Assembly (NCBI RefSeq): GCF_029201545.1
Contig: NZ_CP104007.1
Coordinates: 1,398,501 to 1,462,500 of the forward strand
Direction: 5' to 3'
Length of the DNA stretch: 64,000 nt
DNA from: Devosia sp. FJ2-5-3
GTDB taxonomy: Bacteria > Pseudomonadota > Alphaproteobacteria > Rhizobiales > Devosiaceae
Shown: positions 60,588 to 64,000 of the stretch, piece by piece
How the letters are laid out: each line of letters starts with the position of its first letter
Numbering within the stretch: position 1 is the stretch's first letter
The notes under the pieces: model-generated
Told to the model about the DNA's origin: nothing
Database searches by the model: none
What the model saw: only the letters and a program-made list of their open reading frames with translations
Position numbers and translations under genes: made by a program

Positions 60588-61523
60588 ATGGCCAGATATC
60601 TGCTCTTACGCTTGGGTGACGCGATCCCCACCCTGTTCCTGGTGCTGACACTGGTGTTCATCGCCATGCGCATCCTGCCCGGCGACCCCGCGCTGGCGGC
60701 GCTCGGCGACGCGGCCCTCCCAGAGCAGCTGGCCGAATTCCGCGAAAGGATGGGGCTCAACGTGCCCCTCTGGCAGCAATATTTCAATTTTATCGGCGGG
60801 GTGCTGACGCTCGATTTCGGGCGCTCGCTGCTGACCAATACGCCGGTGCTGCAGCTGATCGCGCAGAACCTGCCCTATACGATCGAGCTGACCGTGGCGG
60901 CCATGCTGATGGGGATCGTTGCCGGTGTGCCGATGGGCGTCATTGCGGCGACCAACCGCAACAAGGCGCCGGACGGGGTGGTGCGGGTGTTCTCGCTGAT
61001 CGGCTATGCCATCCCCGATTTCTTCCTCGGCGCGATCCTGCTCATCACCTTTTCGCTCAATATGGGCTGGTTTCCGATCAACGGGGCCGGGTCCGATTTT
61101 GCCAGCCGATTGCATCACCTGTTCCTGCCCGCGCTGACGCTGGCCTTCGTCAAGGCCGCCTTTCTCGGGCGCCTGACCCGAACGAGCCTGCTTGAAGTGC
61201 TGGGCAAGGACTATGTCCGCACGGCCCGCGCCAAGGGCGCCAAGGAAAACCGTGTCATCTACCGGCACGGGCTGCGCAATGCGATGCTGCCGATCACGAC
61301 CGGTCTCGGGTTGAGCCTCTTGTCGACGCTGTCCGGTTCGGTGGCGGTGGAGCTGGTGTTCAACCGCCCCGGCATCGGCCGCCTTCTAATCGATGCCATC
61401 GCCCAGCGCGACTATGCCGTGATCCAGGGCGGGGTGCTGGTCTTCGCCGGTTTCGTGGTCCTCATCAATTTGCTGATGGACCTTGTCTATGTCGTTGTCG
61501 ATCCACGCGTGCGGGTGAGCTGA
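60588..61523 (+). CDS. ABC transporter permease, DppB/GsiC type
   Basis: 311 residues. 'YLLLRLGDAIPTLFLVLTLV' and 'RILPGDPALAALGD' begin the protein as in DppB subunits. 'LGKDYVRTARAKGAKENRVI' is the ATPase-coupling loop. ATG 60588 is chosen: AAGGCGG is 6 bases upstream, while GTG 60582 abuts it. It pairs with the permease that begins two bases after its stop. Confidence 0.92.
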   Translation: MARYLLLRLGDAIPTLFLVLTLVFIAMRILPGDPALAALGDAALPEQLAEFRERMGLNVPLWQQYFNFIGGVLTLDFGRSLLTNTPVLQLIAQNLPYTIELTVAAMLMGIVAGVPMGVIAATNRNKAPDGVVRVFSLIGYAIPDFFLGAILLITFSLNMGWFPINGAGSDFASRLHHLFLPALTLAFVKAAFLGRLTRTSLLEVLGKDYVRTARAKGAKENRVIYRHGLRNAMLPITTGLGLSLLSTLSGSVAVELVFNRPGIGRLLIDAIAQRDYAVIQGGVLVFAGFVVLINLLMDLVYVVVDPRVRVS

Positions 61524-61524
61524 T

Positions 61525-62409
61525 ATGAGTGTCATTACCGAAGATACCGTTCGCGTCCCGCCGGTCGAGCCGGGGTTTTTCAGAAGGCTTGGCAAGATAT
61601 TGTTCGGGCGGCCCGAGACGGGTTTTGCCACGCTCATGATCCTGGTCTTCATCCTCGTGGCGCTGTTTGCGCCGATGCTGGCGCCCTATGATCCGCTGGC
61701 CCAGTCGGTGCTCAAGATCAATCGCCTGCCCAGTGCGGACAATTGGCTCGGCACCGATCAGTTCGGCCGCGATGTGTTGAGCCGGCTGATCTACGGGTCG
61801 CGCAATTCGCTGCTGTTCGGCTTCATCTCGCCGGTGCTGGCGGCGCTGTTCGGCACCATGCTGGGGGTGATCGCCGGCTATTTCGGCGGCGTCGTCGACC
61901 GGCTGATCTCGCGCGTCATCGATCTCCTGCTCGCCTTCCCCGAACTGCTGCTGGCGATCCTGATCGCGGCCGTGCTCGGCGGCGGCTTCTGGAACATCAT
62001 CACCGTGATCACCGTGGCGTTCATCCCCGGCTTTGCCCGCGTGGCCCGGGCGCAGACGCTCTCGATAAAGCAGGAGCCTTTCGTCGAGGCGGCCATCGCC
62101 ACCGGCGTGCGCACCCCGATCATCATCATCCGCCACATCATTCCCAATATCATGGCCCCGATCGTGGCGCTGATGACGCTGTGGGTGGCTTCGGCGATCC
62201 GCATCGAGGCCTCGCTGAGCTTTCTCGGCATCGGCACGCGCCCGCCCAATCCGAGCTGGGGCAATATCATCCGCGACGGGCTCAACAGTCTTTTCGGGTC
62301 GCCCTGGCCGATCATCGGCGCCGGTATTGCCATTACCCTGGTGGTGCTCTCGTTCAACCTCGTCGGCGACGCAATCCGCGATGCGCTCGACCCATCGACG
62401 GCACGCTAG
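61525..62409 (+). CDS. ABC transporter permease, DppC/GsiD type
   Basis: 294 residues. The family hallmark 'LGTDQFGRDVLSRLIYGSRN' is present, with hydrophobic segments before and after, and the coupling loop 'EAAIATGVRTPIIIIRHIIP'. 'RIEASLSFLGIGTRPPNPSW' is also typical of the group. It completes the channel of the importer that uses the tandem binding proteins. Confidence 0.92.
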   Translation: MSVITEDTVRVPPVEPGFFRRLGKILFGRPETGFATLMILVFILVALFAPMLAPYDPLAQSVLKINRLPSADNWLGTDQFGRDVLSRLIYGSRNSLLFGFISPVLAALFGTMLGVIAGYFGGVVDRLISRVIDLLLAFPELLLAILIAAVLGGGFWNIITVITVAFIPGFARVARAQTLSIKQEPFVEAAIATGVRTPIIIIRHIIPNIMAPIVALMTLWVASAIRIEASLSFLGIGTRPPNPSWGNIIRDGLNSLFGSPWPIIGAGIAITLVVLSFNLVGDAIRDALDPSTAR

Positions 62410-62418
62410 GAGATGGCC

Positions 62419-64000
62419 ATGAGCGCAATGGACAATATTGCCGACCAGAAATCTCCGAAGGCCGGCGCAGAGCCGGTGCTGTCGGTTCGCGACCTCAAGA
62501 CCTCGTTCCTGACCCAGAAGGGCTGGGTGGAAATCGTCAAGGGCATCAGCTTCGACATCGCGGCGGAGGAAACCCTCGCCGTGGTGGGCGAAAGCGGGTC
62601 GGGCAAGTCGGTGACGGCGCTGAGCGTGATGCGCCTGCTCGACTATGAGATGAGCCGGGTCGAAGGCTCGGTGAAGCTGGCGGGACGCGAACTGCTCTCG
62701 CTCGGGCCCAACGAGATGCGCATGGTGCGCGGCCGGCAGATCGGGATGATCTTCCAGGAGGCGATGACCAGCCTCAATCCGCTGCAGACCGTTGGCCAGC
62801 AGATCGCCGAAGTGCTGACCATTCACGGGCTCTATTCGGGCCAGGAGGCCTATAAGGAAGCCGAGCGGCTGCTCGAACGCGTGCGTATTCCCGGGGCTGC
62901 GTCGCGGCTCAAGGACTATCCGCATGCCCTTTCGGGCGGCATGCGCCAGCGCGTGATGATTGCCATGGCGCTGGCCTGCAAGCCCAAGCTTCTCATCGCC
63001 GACGAGCCGACGACGGCGCTCGACGTGACTATTCAGGCGCAGATCCTGCAGCTGATCAAGCAGTTGCAGAAGGAAGAGGGGATGGGCGTTCTGTTCATCA
63101 CCCACGATATGGGCGTGGTGGCGGAAGTGGCCGACCGGACCGTGGTGATGCTGCAGGGCAAGGCGGTCGAGTCCGACAAGACCGAGAACATCTTTGCTCA
63201 TGCCCAGAACCCCTATACGCGGGCGCTGATCGCGGCCGTGCCGCGGCTGGGTGAAGGCAACAAAAAGGGGCCCCAGCACTTCCCGATCCTCGACCGGGCC
63301 ACGGGCCTCGTGGTGACGGGGCGCGAGCGGCCAGACACGGTGCAACACAAGGCCGAGCCGGTGCTGCGGGTGAAGAACCTCATCAAGCGGTTCGACATTG
63401 CGGGTGGCCTTTTCAGCGGGCCGGTCGGGCGCGTGCATGCGGTGGAAAATGTGAGCTTCGACCTGCGCGGAGGGGAAACCCTGTCGCTGGTGGGCGAGTC
63501 CGGTTGCGGCAAATCGACGACGGGCCGGGCGGTGATGCGGCTGATCGAGCCGCAGAGCGGGGAGGTCAATCTCGGGGGCACCGATATCCGCGCGCTGGAC
63601 AAGGAGCGCATGCGCGACATGCGCCGGCATATCCAGATGATATTCCAGGACCCCTATGCGAGCCTTAATCCGCGCATCAAGATCGGCGATGCCATTGCCG
63701 AACCGTTTTTGACGCACAAATTGGGCACCAAGAAGCAGGCGCGCGACAAGTCGATGGATCTGCTGGAGCGGGTCGGGCTCAATGTCGAGATGGCCGGGCG
63801 CTATCCCTCGCAGTTTTCGGGCGGGCAGCGGCAGCGCATCTGCATCGCCCGGGCGCTGTCGCTCGAGCCCAAGGTGATCGTGGCCGATGAGAGCGTTTCG
63901 GCGCTCGACGTTTCGATCAAGGCGCAGGTGGTCAATCTGATGATGGATCTGCAGGAGCAGTTCGGGCTGTCCTATCTCTTCATCTCGCACGACATGGCGG
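62419..64000 (+). CDS. Fused tandem ABC ATPase (DppD-DppF / GsiA type), 3' end cut
   Basis: The frame is open from ATG 62419 to the window end: 527 residues so far. It contains two ATPase cassettes. The first has '[20 protein letters not shown]' (Walker A), '[16 protein letters not shown]' and '[14 protein letters not shown]'. The second, starting near residue 315, has '[20 protein letters not shown]', '[16 protein letters not shown]' and '[14 protein letters not shown]'. Here one polypeptide does the work of the two separate ATPases at 5999 and 7002. AGGAG at 62408-62412 favours ATG 62419 over 62413. A short C-terminal region after the H-loop 'LFISHDMA' is missing. Confidence 0.94.
   Translation, partial: MSAMDNIADQKSPKAGAEPVLSVRDLKTSFLTQKGWVEIVKGISFDIAAEETLAVVGESGSGKSVTALSVMRLLDYEMSRVEGSVKLAGRELLSLGPNEMRMVRGRQIGMIFQEAMTSLNPLQTVGQQIAEVLTIHGLYSGQEAYKEAERLLERVRIPGAASRLKDYPHALSGGMRQRVMIAMALACKPKLLIADEPTTALDVTIQAQILQLIKQLQKEEGMGVLFITHDMGVVAEVADRTVVMLQGKAVESDKTENIFAHAQNPYTRALIAAVPRLGEGNKKGPQHFPILDRATGLVVTGRERPDTVQHKAEPVLRVKNLIKRFDIAGGLFSGPVGRVHAVENVSFDLRGGETLSLVGESGCGKSTTGRAVMRLIEPQSGEVNLGGTDIRALDKERMRDMRRHIQMIFQDPYASLNPRIKIGDAIAEPFLTHKLGTKKQARDKSMDLLERVGLNVEMAGRYPSQFSGGQRQRICIARALSLEPKVIVADESVSALDVSIKAQVVNLMMDLQEQFGLSYLFISHDMA

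Noticed and set aside
61465..63990. Minus-strand open frame of 841 codons
   Set aside because: Antisense shadow of the permease and the fused ATPase, whose Walker motifs are unmistakable on the plus strand.

Overview
The window looks like a piece of an alphaproteobacterial chromosome, probably Hyphomicrobiales and perhaps close to Devosiaceae. This is inferred from high GC content, dense operons with 4-base ATGA/GTGA overlaps, frequent TTG starts, and a large stock of ABC importers with FadR-, HutC- and LacI-type regulators. No rRNA, tRNA, phage, transposase or CRISPR array was seen. No gene-free stretch exceeds 300 bases.

Layout. (1) 1-14466: an SDR (cut by the window edge) and a Gfo/Idh/MocA oxidoreductase face a FadR-type regulator. 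This is followed by a peptide-type ABC importer, an N-acetylneuraminate-lyase-like aldolase, an unrecognised protein, a hexapeptide-repeat acyltransferase, a second DapA-family lyase, an amidohydrolase, a class III aminotransferase and a ureidoglycolate-lyase-like protein. (2) 14991-18929: GNAT-fold protein, acyl carrier protein, AMP-forming ligase and PLP decarboxylase, resembling the tailoring genes of exosortase-A loci and the BtrI/BtrJ/BtrK logic of butirosin synthesis. (3) 18939-28884: FadR regulator, sugar-dehydrogenase-like SDR and galactonate-dehydratase-like enzyme, divergent from a sugar ABC importer with a GH2 glycosidase and its ATPase. (4) 29067-30534: flavin reductase and an SDR. 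(5) 30814-36347: sugar ABC importer (no ATPase), ROK kinase, HutC-type regulator and SIS protein, probably for an amino sugar. (6) 36532-44944: zeaxanthin-type carotenoid genes crtY-crtI-crtB, crtZ, crtE and type 2 idi, with an ABC-2 exporter pair placed between crtE and crtZ. (7) 44993-45922: lytic transglycosylase. (8) 46001-64000: a catabolic region with a GntR/FCD and a LacI regulator, three dehydrogenases, a fused two-domain CoA-transferase, two hotdog hydratases, a thioesterase, an enolase-superfamily enzyme, two tandem binding proteins and a peptide-type ABC transporter running off the window end.

The most unusual object is the binding protein at 2375-4006. Its sequence blocks are in circularly permuted order: signal peptide, then the usual C-terminal half, then the usual N-terminal half. 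The two family members at 57284 and 58936 have the normal order and serve as internal controls. Second in interest is the aminoacyl-carrier-protein-like cassette at 15-19 kb. Third are two repeated operator motifs, TTGCAT-N4-ATGCAA and ATATCCTAT, which tie region 8 together as a doubly controlled regulon.
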